64,000 bases of DNA from Murdochiella massiliensis. GTDB lineage: Bacteria; Bacillota; Clostridia; Tissierellales; Peptoniphilaceae. Numbering within the stretch: position 1 is the first letter of the stretch; the number at the start of each line of letters is the position of its first letter. A program made the translations under genes and the position numbers. Positions 24,453 to 35,777 of the stretch are shown here, piece after piece. The DNA is taken from assembly GCF_900059565.1 (NCBI RefSeq), contig NZ_FIZW01000002.1:1178001-1242000 (forward strand), read 5' to 3'. A model generated the notes under the pieces. The model made no database searches, was not told where the DNA came from, and saw only the letters and a program-made list of their open reading frames with translations.

Positions 24453-25853
24453 ATGAAATACTTCGGAACAGACGGCTTTCGCGGTGAGGCGAATCAGTCG
24501 TTAACGGCGGAACACGCCATGAAAATCGGACGTTATCTCGGTGCGCATTTTTTGAAATTACAGAAGGAATTGCGCGTTTCCCTCGGCGCGGGACATAATA
24601 TGCCGGAGTGGGCGGAAGAAAAGCGCCCGCGCATTGTGATCGGCAAGGATACCCGTCGATCCAGCTATATGTTGGAAAATGCTCTGGCGGCCGGCATTAC
24701 GACCAGCGGTTGTGACGTGGGACTTATGCACGTCACCACGACGCCCTCCGTATCGTATGCGGTACGCGCGGAGAACTTTTGCTGCGGCATCATGATTTCC
24801 GCCAGTCATAATCCGTTTTACGACAACGGCATTAAGATCATCAACAGCGCCGGCGGCAAGATGGAAGAGGAACTGCTCGAAGAAATTGAGCGCTATATCG
24901 ACGCCGAGACCGATGATTTGCCGCTTGCCCAACGCGGTGAAATCGGCATGGTGGAGGATTATTCCCGTGGCCGAAATCGTTACATCGGCTATCTGATTCA
25001 GACAGTGCGCCGCTCCTTTAAACGTATGCGTATCGGACTGGATTGCGCCAACGGCGCGTCCTTTACGGTGGCAAAAAACGTCTTTGACGCCCTCGGCGCG
25101 GAGACGCATGTCATTCACGATCAGCCCAACGGCCTAAATATCAACCTGGATTGTGGGTCCACACATATTCAGAGCTTGGTGGATCTGGTGAAGTCTCAGA
25201 AACTCGATTGCGGATTTGCCTTCGACGGGGACGCCGATCGCTGCATCGCGGTAGACAACCACGGTAAAGTGGTGGACGGCGATGCCATCCTTTACATTTG
25301 CGGCAAAGAGATGAAGGCGAATGATGCATTGCCCGGAAATACCGTTGTTACCACCATCATGTCCAACTTCGGCCTGTATAAAGCCTTTGAACGCGCCGGC
25401 ATTCAGTATGCAAAAACGCCCGTAGGGGATAAGAACGTCGTAGCGGAGATGTTTGAGCATGGCTATGCTCTCGGCGGAGAACAGTCCGGACACATTATTT
25501 TTTCCAAATATGCCACCACCGGTGATGGTGTGTTGACGGCGCTTCGTCTGGCGGAAATTGTGGTAGAAAACAAAACCGACCTGGCTTCGTTGCATCAGGA
25601 TTTGATTCACTATCCCCAAGTGTTGCGTAACCTTCTGGTGGAAGATAAAGAGGGGGCGCTCGCAAACGAACGGGTCCAACGCGCCATTGCCGAAGCCAAC
25701 CGTGTGCTTGGTGAAGAAGGACGAAGCGTAGTGCGCGCATCGGGCACCGAGCCGTTGATTCGCGTAATGGTCGAACATTTAGACAGTGATCTGTGCGAAG
25801 AAATGGCGGAACACATCGTGCAGGCGTTTCGTGATGAGGGTTTCACCGCATGA
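24453..25853 (+). CDS. glmM: Phosphoglucosamine mutase
   Basis: A 466-residue alpha-D-phosphohexomutase converting glucosamine 6-phosphate to glucosamine 1-phosphate, the route to UDP-GlcNAc and peptidoglycan. N-terminal KYFGTDGFRG, active-site phosphoserine in ISASHNP (about 110), metal loop DGDADR (about 257), substrate loop GEQSGH (about 343) and phosphate-binding RASGTEP near the end are all present. The KEKRP-type insert of about 15 residues near residue 50 is longer than usual. AGGGAGGTGG precedes the ATG. cca overlaps its stop by four bases. Confidence 0.95.
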   Translation: MKYFGTDGFRGEANQSLTAEHAMKIGRYLGAHFLKLQKELRVSLGAGHNMPEWAEEKRPRIVIGKDTRRSSYMLENALAAGITTSGCDVGLMHVTTTPSVSYAVRAENFCCGIMISASHNPFYDNGIKIINSAGGKMEEELLEEIERYIDAETDDLPLAQRGEIGMVEDYSRGRNRYIGYLIQTVRRSFKRMRIGLDCANGASFTVAKNVFDALGAETHVIHDQPNGLNINLDCGSTHIQSLVDLVKSQKLDCGFAFDGDADRCIAVDNHGKVVDGDAILYICGKEMKANDALPGNTVVTTIMSNFGLYKAFERAGIQYAKTPVGDKNVVAEMFEHGYALGGEQSGHIIFSKYATTGDGVLTALRLAEIVVENKTDLASLHQDLIHYPQVLRNLLVEDKEGALANERVQRAIAEANRVLGEEGRSVVRASGTEPLIRVMVEHLDSDLCEEMAEHIVQAFRDEGFTA

Positions 25854-27151
25854 TTTTTCCTGACGAGGCCCTTCTCGTTTTGCGTCGTCTTGAGGCGGCC
25901 GGCTATGAAGCCTGGATCGTCGGTGGCGCCGTGCGTGACCTACTGATGGGGAACTCCGCCTCGGATATCGATCTGGCCACCAACGCTACGCCGGAACAGA
26001 TTGAAACCGTATTTGCCGCCGAACATACGTTAGATGTGGGTAAGTCCTTCGGCACGATTCGCGTGGTGATGCCGAAGGCGGTCTATGAAGTCACCACTTT
26101 CCGGGCGGAAAGCGACTATCGCGACGGACGTCATCCGGAAGAAGTTCATTATTCTCAGCATCTGGAAGAAGATTTGAAACGCCGTGACTTTACGATGAAC
26201 GCCATGGCATGGCATCCCGAACGAGGACTTCGCGATCCGTTCGGTGGAGAACGGGATCTTCATGCGGGGCTTCTACGTGCGGTGGGTTGTGCAGAGGAAC
26301 GCATTGGCGAAGATGCCTTACGCATGTTGCGCGCGGTGCGTTTTGCTTCTCGCTTTCAGTGGACTATTGAGCCTTCCTTGCGGCAGGCCTTGATCAAGCA
26401 GCATGAGCGCATTCGTTTTGTTTCCGTGGAACGCTGCTATGAAGAGTTGGAACGGATGTTGACGGACGCACACCCGGATCGGGCTCTCGCTCTGTTGAAC
26501 GAGACGGGACTTTGGACGGCACTTTTCGCCGAACCACCGCAGAAAGGCAGTTCCCTTCTGCTGTCCCCGGACGATGTGCAGCCTGCGCTGGTCTGTACGG
26601 TGCCTCCATGCCCGGCTTTGCGCTGGGCGGCATTGGGGTTCGGCTCTTCCTTTGCTTCTACAAAAGATGAGGTTGCCGTGCGCGTTTCACGTATGAATCA
26701 ATTGTTGCGCAGGTTAAAAACCTCCACGAAGTTGCGCGAAAACGTGTGTCTGCTTCTTCGTGAAGGACATAGCCCTTTGCCGGAATGTCTTGCTGACGTG
26801 CAGCGTCTGATCGGACGAACCCGACCGCAACAGCACGCCCTTCTTGCTTTGGTTCGTGCGGCAAGCGAAATACTGCCTGCTTCGCCTGAGGAGAGAGACG
26901 AACGGCAGGCTGCTGTCCGTCGTGTGGAACGGCAAATGCTTGAAGTGGAAGAGCGACACCTGCCGGTGGCACAAACGGATTTGACCATTGGCGGGGCGGA
27001 TTTGCTGGCAATGGGTATGAAACCGGGGAAGAGCGTGGGCGAAATGCTATCGTGGCTTTTGGATCAGGTTCTTGATGGTGATGTGGAAAACCATGCTGCG
27101 GCGTTAACGAGGGCAGCGCGACAGAGGATGGAAGAGGGAGAAAGAGAATGA
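25850..27151 (+). CDS. cca: CCA tRNA nucleotidyltransferase
   Basis: A 433-residue class II enzyme that adds or repairs the CCA end of tRNA. The head domain has GGAVRDLLMG and the metal-binding DIDLAT; the neck has RRDFTMNAMAW and the RMLRAVRFASRF helix. The C-terminal part is divergent helical body/tail. The start overlaps the glmM stop (ATGA), and the next gene again overlaps its stop, so glmM-cca-degV forms one coupled unit. No tRNA gene in the window shows whether CCA is encoded. Confidence 0.93.
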   Translation: MIFPDEALLVLRRLEAAGYEAWIVGGAVRDLLMGNSASDIDLATNATPEQIETVFAAEHTLDVGKSFGTIRVVMPKAVYEVTTFRAESDYRDGRHPEEVHYSQHLEEDLKRRDFTMNAMAWHPERGLRDPFGGERDLHAGLLRAVGCAEERIGEDALRMLRAVRFASRFQWTIEPSLRQALIKQHERIRFVSVERCYEELERMLTDAHPDRALALLNETGLWTALFAEPPQKGSSLLLSPDDVQPALVCTVPPCPALRWAALGFGSSFASTKDEVAVRVSRMNQLLRRLKTSTKLRENVCLLLREGHSPLPECLADVQRLIGRTRPQQHALLALVRAASEILPASPEERDERQAAVRRVERQMLEVEERHLPVAQTDLTIGGADLLAMGMKPGKSVGEMLSWLLDQVLDGDVENHAAALTRAARQRMEEGERE

Positions 27152-27975
27152 AACGAGTCATTGTTACCGATTCCAGCTGTGACCGAAATGAAGCGTTGGA
27201 CAAAGAGATTGCAGCACGTCGCGTGCCTTTCGCGTTAAGCTGCAACGGCCATCACTATGTGGATGACGGCAGCATGGATATTGATGCGTTTCTGGCGGAT
27301 GTGGATGCCTCAGATACAGTTGCGCAGAGTGCGGCAATGTCACCGCAACATTTCATTGATGCCGCAGGCGATGCCGATGAAATTTTCTTTCTCACCATTT
27401 CGAGCAGGCTCAGCAGCTCCTATAATAGTGCTGCGCTGGCGGCTCGCGAGTTGTGTGAAGAGGGAAAACGGGCGCATGCCTTTGACAGCAAGGCCGCCGC
27501 TGCAGGAGAAAGCGCCTATTTGTTCCGTCTGCACGAGCTCATCCAAAAAGGCCTCTCTTTCGATGAAATTGTGGCGAAAGAAGAAGAGATTGCACAAACA
27601 AACTACACCTATTTCGTATTGAATAACTACACCACGTTAAGTAAATCCGGACGCTTACCGCGTCTGGCCGGAAACATTCTCACCCATCTTTCCATTCGTC
27701 CCATTTGTCGCGGTGTAAACGGTGAAATCGGCCTCAAGTCGATTGCGCGAGGCATGGATCGCGCGATGATGCGTATGGCGGAGCACATTGCTGCAGAAGA
27801 TGTGCCGTTTGCGAAGCGTACACTCGTTATCACCCACATTCGGGATATCGAACGAGCGGAACATGTGAAGCGGGAAATTCTTGCGCGCGCACCGTTCGGC
27901 CGTGTGGAAATCGTAGAAGGCGGGGGGCTCAATGCGTGCTATGCCAATCGTGGCGGCATTGTGGTCGGCTTTTAG
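27148..27975 (+). CDS. DegV family fatty-acid-binding protein
   Basis: A 275-residue DegV (EDD-fold) protein. Members bind a single fatty acid and some (FakB) present it to the kinase FakA for phospholipid synthesis. The N-terminal VTDSSCD loop, the TISSRLSSSYNSA block and the C-terminal RGGIVVGF match the family. fakA is not in the window. The start overlaps the cca stop. Confidence 0.92.
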   Translation: MKRVIVTDSSCDRNEALDKEIAARRVPFALSCNGHHYVDDGSMDIDAFLADVDASDTVAQSAAMSPQHFIDAAGDADEIFFLTISSRLSSSYNSAALAARELCEEGKRAHAFDSKAAAAGESAYLFRLHELIQKGLSFDEIVAKEEEIAQTNYTYFVLNNYTTLSKSGRLPRLAGNILTHLSIRPICRGVNGEIGLKSIARGMDRAMMRMAEHIAAEDVPFAKRTLVITHIRDIERAEHVKREILARAPFGRVEIVEGGGLNACYANRGGIVVGF

Positions 27976-27992
27976 CGGTCTCCCTCGCATTG

Positions 27993-28001
27993 TGCTATAA
28001 T
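27993..28001 (+). promoter_or_regulatory. Extended -10 promoter of tig
   Basis: TGC-TATAAT, an extended -10, 44 bases before the trigger factor start; no CtsR or CIRCE operator is visible near it. Confidence 0.55.
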
Positions 28002-28045
28002 GAAAAAATCTTGTCGAAAAAGAAAATACAAAGGAGTAATGACGA

Positions 28046-29386
28046 ATGGCGAAACTGGTATCTCACGAGAATAATCGGGCGGTTTACACACTGGAGCTTG
28101 CCTGGGACACGTTTAATGCGGAAATTGAAAAGACGTATCAGAAGAACAAACACCGTTTTCCGGTGCACGGCTTCCGTAAAGGGAAGGCACCTCGCAAGGT
28201 GATTGAGATGAACTACGGTCAGGGCGTGTTTTATGAGGATGCCCTCAACAGCCTTTTACCGGAAGAAATTGAAAAAGCGACGAAAGAGCTTGATTTGGAA
28301 GCCATCGGTCGTCCCGATGTGGATATCAAGACCCTCGAGAAGAACGAAACGGTAGTCATTGAGGTATCGACGGACACCATGCCGCATCCCGAATTGGCCG
28401 ATTATAAAGGAATGGAAGTCGAACGCCATCCGGTAACGGTGGATGAAGCGGATGTGGATCGCGTTATTGCTGCGGAACAGGAGAAAAATGCCGTCATTCG
28501 TCCGGTCGAACGTGAAGCAAAGATGGGTGACACCGTGCAGATGGATTATGCCGGAAGTGTTGACGGGGTAGCCTTTGAAGGCGGTACCGCCGAAAAGCAG
28601 ACGCTTGAGCTGGGCTCCGGCGCCTTCATTCCCGGATTTGAAGACCAGATTGTCGGTCATAAAGCCGGCGAATCCTTTGATGTGAATGTCACCTTCCCGG
28701 AAAAGTACCATGCGGAAGATTTGGCCGGCAAAGATGCGGTTTTCGCCGTTACGTTGCATGAAGTCCAGGAAAAAGATGTTCCAGAAGCCAACGATGAGTT
28801 TGCTCAGGATGTTTCCGAATTTGACACGATGGATGCTTATCGTGAGTCGGTGCGCAAAAACCTGCTTGAAAAGGCGGAGGAACAGGATCTCAACCGCCGT
28901 CAGTCCGATGCGCTGGCAAAGCTGGCTGAGCTGTCCAATGTCGAAGCACCTCAGTCTATGATCGATGAGCAAGTAGATGTCGAATTGCGCAATATGGCGA
29001 ACCAGATGCAACAAATGGGTCTTTCTTTTGACCAATATCTGCAGTATAGCGGCCAGAGCATCGAAATGATTCGTGCCAACTATGTGCCTGCCGCTCGTGC
29101 GCGCGTACAAGCGGATCTCGTTTTGGCGAGCCTCGTCGAAGAGCAGAAGTTTGAAGCAAGCGAAGAGGAAATCGAGAAAGAGATGAAAGAAATCGCCGAA
29201 ACGTATGGCGCCAAGGATCCAGAAGATTTCCTGCGTCGCATGAAAGAAATGCAGCAGGAAGAACTTGTTGCCGATGATATTCGCAAGAAGAAAGCCCTGG
29301 ATTACCTGTTGGAGCAGGTAAAATGGGTGGATGCACCGGAAGAAAAGAACGACGAAGAGACAGAAAAAGAGACGGAAGAGAGGTAA
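28046..29386 (+). CDS. tig: Trigger factor
   Basis: A 446-residue ribosome-associated chaperone with peptidyl-prolyl isomerase activity. The ribosome-docking signature GFRKGKAP is near residue 44, the FKBP-like domain at about 150-240 ([14 protein letters not shown] start), and the helical C-terminal chaperone arms follow. The C-terminus ends in a Glu/Lys-rich tail. AAAGGAG precedes the ATG. clpP begins two bases after the stop. Confidence 0.95.
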   Translation: MAKLVSHENNRAVYTLELAWDTFNAEIEKTYQKNKHRFPVHGFRKGKAPRKVIEMNYGQGVFYEDALNSLLPEEIEKATKELDLEAIGRPDVDIKTLEKNETVVIEVSTDTMPHPELADYKGMEVERHPVTVDEADVDRVIAAEQEKNAVIRPVEREAKMGDTVQMDYAGSVDGVAFEGGTAEKQTLELGSGAFIPGFEDQIVGHKAGESFDVNVTFPEKYHAEDLAGKDAVFAVTLHEVQEKDVPEANDEFAQDVSEFDTMDAYRESVRKNLLEKAEEQDLNRRQSDALAKLAELSNVEAPQSMIDEQVDVELRNMANQMQQMGLSFDQYLQYSGQSIEMIRANYVPAARARVQADLVLASLVEEQKFEASEEEIEKEMKEIAETYGAKDPEDFLRRMKEMQQEELVADDIRKKKALDYLLEQVKWVDAPEEKNDEETEKETEER

Positions 29387-29388
29387 AC

Positions 29389-29973
29389 ATGCCTTTAATT
29401 CCTACGGTAATTGAAACCACCGGTCGTGGTGAGCGTGCATACGATTTGTATTCGCGCTTGTTGGAAGAGCGCATTATCTTTGTAACCGGTCCGATTGAAA
29501 CGCAAATGGCCAATCTGATTGTGGGACAACTCCTGTTTTTGGAGCACAAGGCGCCCAACAAGGATATTCAGCTCTACATCAATTCGCCCGGCGGGGAAGT
29601 AACGGCCGGGTTGGCGATTTATGACACCATGAATTACATCAAGAGCGATGTTTCGACGATTTGCGTCGGCATGGCGGCGAGCATGGGCGCGGTTTTGCTT
29701 GCCTCCGGCACCAAGGGCAAGCGCTTTGCGTTGCCGAATGCGGATGTCATGATTCATCAGCCTTCCGGCGGTGCCCAGGGCATGGCGTCGGACATTGAAA
29801 TTACAGCGAAGAAAATTATCGAAACCAAAAAACGACTCAACAAGATCCTGGCGGATGCGACCGGCCAGTCGCTCAAGGTGATTGAACGCGATACCGATCG
29901 CGACCGTTGGCTGAATGCGGAAGAAGCCATGAAGTACGGTCTTGTTGATCAAGTCATTACCTCCATGAAGTGA
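29389..29973 (+). CDS. clpP: ATP-dependent Clp protease proteolytic subunit
   Basis: A 194-residue serine peptidase that forms the double-heptamer chamber of Clp proteases. The triad is present: Ser in GMAASMGA (about 97), His in MIHQPSGG (about 122) and Asp near 171. Start ATG 29389 follows GGAAGAGAGG. It lies between trigger factor and clpX, its ATPase partner. Confidence 0.95.
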   Translation: MPLIPTVIETTGRGERAYDLYSRLLEERIIFVTGPIETQMANLIVGQLLFLEHKAPNKDIQLYINSPGGEVTAGLAIYDTMNYIKSDVSTICVGMAASMGAVLLASGTKGKRFALPNADVMIHQPSGGAQGMASDIEITAKKIIETKKRLNKILADATGQSLKVIERDTDRDRWLNAEEAMKYGLVDQVITSMK

Positions 29974-29991
29974 GGAGAATGAGGAGGCGAA

Positions 29992-31263
29992 ATGGCGGAT
30001 TTTCACGAAGATCCGGTGCGTTGTTCGTTCTGCGGAAAATCGGCGGACGACGTTGAGCAGCTTGTTGCCGGACCTGGCGTTTATATCTGCAACGAATGTA
30101 TCGCGCTGTGTCAGGAAATGACACAGGCGCATGCACAACGTACCAAAAAAGCGAATGCGGCCAAGCGCCGATTGCCCACGCCCGAAGAAATTAAGCGGGC
30201 GTTGGATGATTATGTCATTGAACAGGAAGAAGCCAAGAAGGTGCTGTCTGTGGCGGTTTATAACCACTATAAACGCATCTATCGACAGGAAGAGACGGCG
30301 GTGGACATTCAAAAGTCCAATATCTGCCTGATCGGGCCGACGGGCTCCGGAAAGACGCTGCTTGCGCAGACACTGGCCAAAACGCTTCAGGTGCCGTTTG
30401 CTATCGCGGACGCGACCACGCTGACCGAAGCAGGGTATGTTGGGGAGGATGTGGAGAACATCATCCTTAAATTATTGCAGGCGGCGGACTATGACGTCGA
30501 CCTCGCGGAACGCGGCATTATCTATATTGACGAAATTGATAAAATCGCCCGCAAATCCGAGAACCCTTCCATTACGCGTGACGTGTCCGGAGAGGGCGTG
30601 CAACAGGCGTTGCTCAAGCTGATTGAAGGAACGGTGGCCAATGTACCGCCGCAGGGTGGACGGAAACATCCGAATCAGGAGTTTATTCACGTCGATACGT
30701 CGAACATTCTCTTCATTGTCGGCGGAGCCTTTGCCGGCATTGAGCGGGTGATTAAAGATCGCCGTGAAAAGAATCCCATCGGCTTTAATCAGACGGTGGT
30801 CGATCATTCCGACGAAAGCGTATCGGAAACGCTGCGCAATGCCATTCCTGAAGATCTGATGAAATTCGGACTTATCCCGGAGCTGATCGGGCGTGTTCCG
30901 GTTTTGGTGGCGCTGAACGAGCTGTCCGTGGAGACCTTGGAACGGATTTTAACCGAGCCGAAGAACGCGCTGGTTAAGCAATATCAAGAACTCTTTCGCA
31001 TGGATGATTGCGAGCTGACCATTACACCCGCTGCCATTCACGCGATTGCCGAGAAGAGCTATTCTCGCAAGATGGGCGCGCGCGGCTTGCGCTCCATTAT
31101 GGAATCAACATTGATGGATGCGATGTACCACGTTCCCGGCGATGATCGCATACGCCAGGTTGTGGTTGACGAAGAGAACATTACAAACGATACGCCGCTT
31201 GCGTTGTTAAAGCAGACGGAAATGCAGGGACAGCAGAAAATGGCTCTGCATGCGAAAGAATAA
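29992..31263 (+). CDS. clpX: Clp protease ATPase subunit ClpX
   Basis: A 423-residue AAA+ unfoldase that feeds substrates to ClpP. The N-terminal zinc-binding domain has CSFCGKS and CNECIALC; Walker A is GPTGSGKT (about 112-119), Walker [10 protein letters not shown], and the ClpP-binding IGF loop appears as PIGF in [15 protein letters not shown] precedes the ATG. Same operon as tig and clpP. Confidence 0.95.
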   Translation: MADFHEDPVRCSFCGKSADDVEQLVAGPGVYICNECIALCQEMTQAHAQRTKKANAAKRRLPTPEEIKRALDDYVIEQEEAKKVLSVAVYNHYKRIYRQEETAVDIQKSNICLIGPTGSGKTLLAQTLAKTLQVPFAIADATTLTEAGYVGEDVENIILKLLQAADYDVDLAERGIIYIDEIDKIARKSENPSITRDVSGEGVQQALLKLIEGTVANVPPQGGRKHPNQEFIHVDTSNILFIVGGAFAGIERVIKDRREKNPIGFNQTVVDHSDESVSETLRNAIPEDLMKFGLIPELIGRVPVLVALNELSVETLERILTEPKNALVKQYQELFRMDDCELTITPAAIHAIAEKSYSRKMGARGLRSIMESTLMDAMYHVPGDDRIRQVVVDEENITNDTPLALLKQTEMQGQQKMALHAKE

Positions 31264-31294
31264 CAACAGGCACCGTGAAACCGGGCGGCGACCG

Positions 31295-31319
31295 ACAGCC
31301 GGGAAACCGGCTGTTTTTT
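31295..31319 (+). terminator. Terminator between clpX and lon
   Basis: ACAGCCGG (31295-31302) pairs perfectly with CCGGCTGT (31307-31314) around a GAAA tetraloop, then five T. Only 12 bases before the lon start, so it may attenuate rather than end transcription. Confidence 0.75.
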
Positions 31320-31331
31320 GTAGGAGGAACC

Positions 31332-33752
31332 ATGTTACCTCAATATTATGAAGCGAAAAAAACAGTATTGCCCATTCTGCTGGTGCGCGGTTCCGTGGTT
31401 TTTCCCAACCAGGTCATTCATTTTGACCTGGAAAGCGAAGAGGCGGAAAGCGTTCTGGAATGGGCAACACGCAATCATTCTCCTGTCGTGGTCGTTTCCA
31501 TGTTGGATCCCACTATTGAGGAGCCGACACTGGGCGATTTTGCCGAATTCGGTACGATTTGCACCATCCGCCAGTCCTTCCGCCTTCCCGGCGGACCGAG
31601 TAAGGTTGTCGTGGAGGGGAATGCACGGGCAAAAATTACGCATATTATCCGCACCGACCCCTATGTGGAGGGGGAAGTGTTGGAATACACCTATTCCCCG
31701 GAACGTGTTGATCGGGATGAAAAACTGAAAAATGTAATGCGTTTGACGGCGACGTCGGCGGTGAATTATCTGAAGGAATCGATGCAGGTGCCGGAAGTGT
31801 TCCTGTTTCCGCTATTGGATGCGGAGGACCCCGGAATGCTCAGCGACGAGCTGGCCACCCATCTGGATCTTCGGCATGATGAAGAACTGGATCTGCTGCA
31901 AGAGCTGGATCTGCAGGAACGTTTGTATAAACTTCGTGCCGACATTTCCCTGCTGACGAAACTTTCCCGTTTGGATAAGGAAATTAACGAAAAAGCGCAG
32001 GAACGCTTGCAGCAGTCACAAAAGGAATTTGTTCTGCGCGAACAGATCAATATCCTGCGTGCGGAACTGGGGGAAACTGAAGGGGATCCCGACACGCTGG
32101 TGGATGAATATCGCGAAACCTTTGCGGCGCTGCCGCTTTCGGAAGAAGCGCGTTCGGCGGTGGACAAGGAATTGGACCGCTTGGCCTATCTGTCGCCGAT
32201 GTCTCCGGATGTCAATGTCTCGCGCACCTATTTGGACACATTGGCTTCCCTTCCTTGGGGAAGTTATACGGAAGATGTCGAAGACCTTTCCTACAGTCAG
32301 CATATCCTGGACCGCGATCACTACGGCTTACGCGAAGTAAAAGAGCGCATTCTGGAGTTTATTGCGGTTCGTCAGCTGCGCAAAGACTCCAAAGGCTCCA
32401 TTCTTTGCTTCGTCGGTCCGCCGGGTGTGGGCAAAACCTCTATTGCACGCGGTATTGCAGCATCCATCGGACGGAAATTCGTTTCGATGCGCCTGGGCGG
32501 TGTTTCTGATGAAGCGGAAATTCGCGGTCATCGAAAGACCTATGTTGGTGCTATGCCGGGGCGTATTATTTATCATATGACGAAGGCAAAGAGCATGAAT
32601 CCGGTATTTTTGCTGGATGAAGTGGATAAGATCGGCAGCGATTTTCGCGGCGATCCGGCCAGTGCATTGTTGGAAGTGCTGGATCCGGAGCAGAACATGG
32701 CATTTCAGGATCGCTTTTTGGAAATCCCCTTTGATCTTTCGCAGGTCATGTTCATCACGACGGCAAACACAACGGAAACCATTCCGCGTCCGTTGCTGGA
32801 TCGTATGGAAGTTATCCGCATCGAAGGCTATACCGACCAGGAAAAAATGGTTATTGCCAAACGTCATCTGTTGCCCAAAGCGCGCAAAGAAAGCGGCTTA
32901 ACGACGAAGCAACTCTCGCTTCCTCCTGCGATTCTGGCGGATGTACTGCATTTTTACACCCGTGAGGCGGGCGTACGCGAGTTGGAACGCCAGATCGAAA
33001 AGATTTGCCGTCGCGCGGCAAAACGCATTGTCTCAGGAGAAGAAACGGTACGCGTCGGAAAAAAGAATCTGCCGGATTTTCTGGGCATGCCGAAATATGC
33101 TGATGAGCCGTTGGCCAAGACGCCGCAAATCGGCGTGGTGAACGGTTTGGCCTGGACCGAGGTTGGGGGTGAGATTCTCAAAGTGGAGGCGAATCTCATG
33201 ACGGGTCACGGTGGTGTGCTGACGACGGGCTCCATTGGCGACGTCATGCGTGAATCGGCGCAATTGTCGTTGTCGTTTGTGCGCGCCAATGCGAAACGTT
33301 ACGGCATCGATCCGGGATTCTACAATTATTATGATACGCACATTCACATGCCGGAGGGCGCTGTCCCGAAAGATGGGCCTTCTGCCGGCATTACCATTCT
33401 TACCGCTCTGGTTTCGGCGCTTACCAAGCGTCCGGTACGCAATGATATTGCCATGACCGGAGAAATGACCTTGACCGGCCAGGTTCTTGCCATCGGCGGG
33501 CTGAAGGAAAAGGTATTGGCGGCGCGTCGCTACCACATTACGACCATCTTTTTACCGAAAGAAAATCATCGCGATTTGATGGAGATCGAAGAGGAAGTGA
33601 AGGAAGGCTTGCACTTCGTGGAGATTTCCCATGTTGATGAAGTCATTCAGGCCGCTCTTCTGGAGCCGGTGGAAAGCAAAAAGCCCATCGTTTTTCAGGC
33701 AGAGAAGACGCGCAACCTCGGTTTTCATTTTGCTTCCCCTTCGAACATCTGA
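31332..33752 (+). CDS. lon: ATP-dependent protease Lon
   Basis: An 806-residue LonA protease that degrades misfolded and regulatory proteins. The N-terminal substrate domain (about 10-200) and coiled coil are followed by the AAA+ module (Walker [10 protein letters not shown] at about 366) and the C-terminal protease with Ser in PKDGPSAG (about 681) and Lys in GGLKEKVLA (about 724). ATG 31332 follows TAGGAGGAACC. Its place after clpX and before engB matches Bacillus. Confidence 0.95.
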   Translation: MLPQYYEAKKTVLPILLVRGSVVFPNQVIHFDLESEEAESVLEWATRNHSPVVVVSMLDPTIEEPTLGDFAEFGTICTIRQSFRLPGGPSKVVVEGNARAKITHIIRTDPYVEGEVLEYTYSPERVDRDEKLKNVMRLTATSAVNYLKESMQVPEVFLFPLLDAEDPGMLSDELATHLDLRHDEELDLLQELDLQERLYKLRADISLLTKLSRLDKEINEKAQERLQQSQKEFVLREQINILRAELGETEGDPDTLVDEYRETFAALPLSEEARSAVDKELDRLAYLSPMSPDVNVSRTYLDTLASLPWGSYTEDVEDLSYSQHILDRDHYGLREVKERILEFIAVRQLRKDSKGSILCFVGPPGVGKTSIARGIAASIGRKFVSMRLGGVSDEAEIRGHRKTYVGAMPGRIIYHMTKAKSMNPVFLLDEVDKIGSDFRGDPASALLEVLDPEQNMAFQDRFLEIPFDLSQVMFITTANTTETIPRPLLDRMEVIRIEGYTDQEKMVIAKRHLLPKARKESGLTTKQLSLPPAILADVLHFYTREAGVRELERQIEKICRRAAKRIVSGEETVRVGKKNLPDFLGMPKYADEPLAKTPQIGVVNGLAWTEVGGEILKVEANLMTGHGGVLTTGSIGDVMRESAQLSLSFVRANAKRYGIDPGFYNYYDTHIHMPEGAVPKDGPSAGITILTALVSALTKRPVRNDIAMTGEMTLTGQVLAIGGLKEKVLAARRYHITTIFLPKENHRDLMEIEEEVKEGLHFVEISHVDEVIQAALLEPVESKKPIVFQAEKTRNLGFHFASPSNI

Positions 33753-33806
33753 CGAGGATAACTACGCCCGGCCACAACACGGAAACGAATCGTCGAGACA
33801 GCGATA

Positions 33807-33896
33807 AGCTGTGCATAAGGTCGGCGAAGACAGAGACTGTTCAATATGGACAGTGAAGAAAGCAGACTGTGCATAATGGACTGCGAAACGGACAGG
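33807..33896. repeat. Worn tandem repeat between lon and engB
   Basis: Three imperfect units of about 30 bp built around CTGTGCATAATGGAC-like words. They fill most of the gap and end at the engB ribosome binding site. Confidence 0.6.
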
Positions 33897-33903
33897 AGAA
33901 ACC

Positions 33904-34515
33904 ATGAAAGTCATCACCTCTGCATTAGAAGCCATGGCGGTTGATCCTGCCCAGTATCCGAAAGAGGAGCTGCCGGAAATCGCCTTTGCCGGACGTTCGA
34001 ATGTAGGAAAATCAACGTTAATTAACACCTTTTGTCAACGAAAAAAATTAGCCTATACGTCTTCTACGCCGGGAAAAACTCGTACAGTGAATTTCTACGG
34101 CGTGGAGGCGGAGTGGGCGGATACACGTCATCGGTTCCGGCTGGTGGATCTTCCGGGCTACGGATATGCGAAAGTCGCGCGGCATGCGCAGGACGACTGG
34201 GCCAAAAGTATCAACACATATCTTGAGGAGCGAAAAGGGTTATTGGAAGTGATTCTGCTCTGTGATTTGCGTCACGCGCCGACTGCACAGGATGTCCAGA
34301 TGATGGAATGGATTCGTGCACAAGGGTATCGCGGCCTGGTTATTGCAACCAAGGCAGATAAGCTTCCCACCACCAAGGTTCTTGCACAGCGCAACGCGAT
34401 GGCGAAGGCATTAGCTGTTTCGAAGGAAGACGTCTATCCGTATGCCGGGAGTGTCGCGACAAAGTCCTTCGGTATTGAAGAGATTCGAGCGTTGTTTTGC
34501 ACGCTGTTGTCCTAA
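33904..34515 (+). CDS. engB: Ribosome biogenesis GTPase EngB (YsxC)
   Basis: A 203-residue essential GTPase needed for late 50S subunit assembly. G1 is GRSNVGKST, G2 SSTPGKTRTVNF, G3 DLPGYGYAK, G4 TKADK and G5 near AGSVATKS. GACAGGAGAAACC precedes the ATG. It completes the tig-clpP-clpX-lon-engB order. Confidence 0.95.
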   Translation: MKVITSALEAMAVDPAQYPKEELPEIAFAGRSNVGKSTLINTFCQRKKLAYTSSTPGKTRTVNFYGVEAEWADTRHRFRLVDLPGYGYAKVARHAQDDWAKSINTYLEERKGLLEVILLCDLRHAPTAQDVQMMEWIRAQGYRGLVIATKADKLPTTKVLAQRNAMAKALAVSKEDVYPYAGSVATKSFGIEEIRALFCTLLS

Positions 34516-34583
34516 GATGCCAGAAGAGGAAACATCGTCTTTACCTTCTCTTTATTAGACGCTGCTTTTCTTGTGCTCGCCTT

Positions 34584-34592
34584 TGCTATACT
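34584..34592 (+). promoter_or_regulatory. Extended -10 promoter of the glycosyltransferase gene
   Basis: TGC-TATACT, 22 bases before the start codon; no clear -35. Confidence 0.45.
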
Positions 34593-34613
34593 TAACAGGA
34601 GAAAGGGAACGAT

Positions 34614-35777
34614 ATGAAAGTATTACTCACCAGCGACTTGAATCCGGATACCGTCAACGGGGTTATCGTTTCCGTGCTCATGCTCAAACAGGAACTGGAA
34701 CGTCAGGGTTGTGAGGTAAAATTGCTCACTCTCTCTTCTACGCGGGAGACGTATCGGGAGGGAGAGATTTATTATGTCGGTTCGATTCCCCTGGATGCGA
34801 TTTATCCCGATTTACGTGCTTCGCTGAATACGCGCAATTCGCTGGTGGATGAATTGATTGCCTGGAAGCCGGATATCATTCATTCGCAGTGTGAATTTTT
34901 CACCTATTCCTTTGTGCAGCGGATTGCTAAGCATTGTCACTGTCCAATTATCCATACTTACCACACACAATACGAGTACTATACAAAATACGTTTTGCCG
35001 GGCAATTGGGATGGTTTTCTGGCGCGCGTGATGGCTTTGCGCCTGCGCTCCGCCGACGTCGTCATTGCACCGACGGAAAAAACGAAAAACTATCTGCTGA
35101 GCGAAAACATCTGTTCTTCCGTGCGGGTCATTCCGACGGGGATCGATCTGGACGCATTTTCGCGTGCCGGCACACCGGAAGAAATGGATGTGCTGCGAAA
35201 AAAACTGGGCGTACCGTCTTCTTGGCGCCTCTACGGCAATGTAGGCCGCGTGGCGCAGGAAAAGAATTTGGATGAAGTGCTCGCCATCCACCAGCGCGTG
35301 CGTGAACAGCGCGATGATGTGGGATTGCTCATTGTCGGTGATGGCGCCGGCATGAAACAGCTAAAAAAACAAATTGAGGAACGTGCACTGGGCGAGAGCG
35401 TTTTTCTTACCGGCATGGTACCGAAAGAAACGGTGGGGTCCTATTATCAGCTGCTGGATTTCTTCATCTCGGCTTCGGTATCGGAAACGCAGGGGCTAAC
35501 CTATATTGAAGCACTGGCCAATGGTCGCCCGGTCATTGCGCGACGGGATGACGCGATTGCGCACGTGGTGCAAAGCGATGTCAACGGCTACCAGTATGAC
35601 ACGTCGGAGGAGTGCGCAAACATTCTTTTGCAGCTTCTCGCAGATGACGCTTTGTATGCCCGCTGGAAACAGGGTGCATGGGAAAGCCGTGATCAATTCA
35701 GCAAGAAACATTTCGGTGAGCGCGTGTTTGCGCTCTATCAGGAACAGTTGCGCGTCGCTGAAGAAAACAAAGGCTGA
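34614..35777 (+). CDS. GT4 glycosyltransferase (diacylglycerol glucosyltransferase-like)
   Basis: A 387-residue GT-B fold enzyme of family GT4. Motifs: N-terminal DLNPDTVNGVIVSV acceptor loop, HSQCEFFTY and HTYHTQYEYY, hinge PTGIDLDAF, and the donor-binding ETQGLTYIEALANGRPVIA with the E-x7-E pattern. The wording resembles 1,2-diacylglycerol 3-glucosyltransferases that make membrane glycolipids and lipoteichoic acid anchors; the exact acceptor is inference. AGGAGAAAGGGAACG precedes the ATG. Its stop codon lies in the first unit of a 26-bp tandem array. Confidence 0.85.
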   Translation: MKVLLTSDLNPDTVNGVIVSVLMLKQELERQGCEVKLLTLSSTRETYREGEIYYVGSIPLDAIYPDLRASLNTRNSLVDELIAWKPDIIHSQCEFFTYSFVQRIAKHCHCPIIHTYHTQYEYYTKYVLPGNWDGFLARVMALRLRSADVVIAPTEKTKNYLLSENICSSVRVIPTGIDLDAFSRAGTPEEMDVLRKKLGVPSSWRLYGNVGRVAQEKNLDEVLAIHQRVREQRDDVGLLIVGDGAGMKQLKKQIEERALGESVFLTGMVPKETVGSYYQLLDFFISASVSETQGLTYIEALANGRPVIARRDDAIAHVVQSDVNGYQYDTSEECANILLQLLADDALYARWKQGAWESRDQFSKKHFGERVFALYQEQLRVAEENKG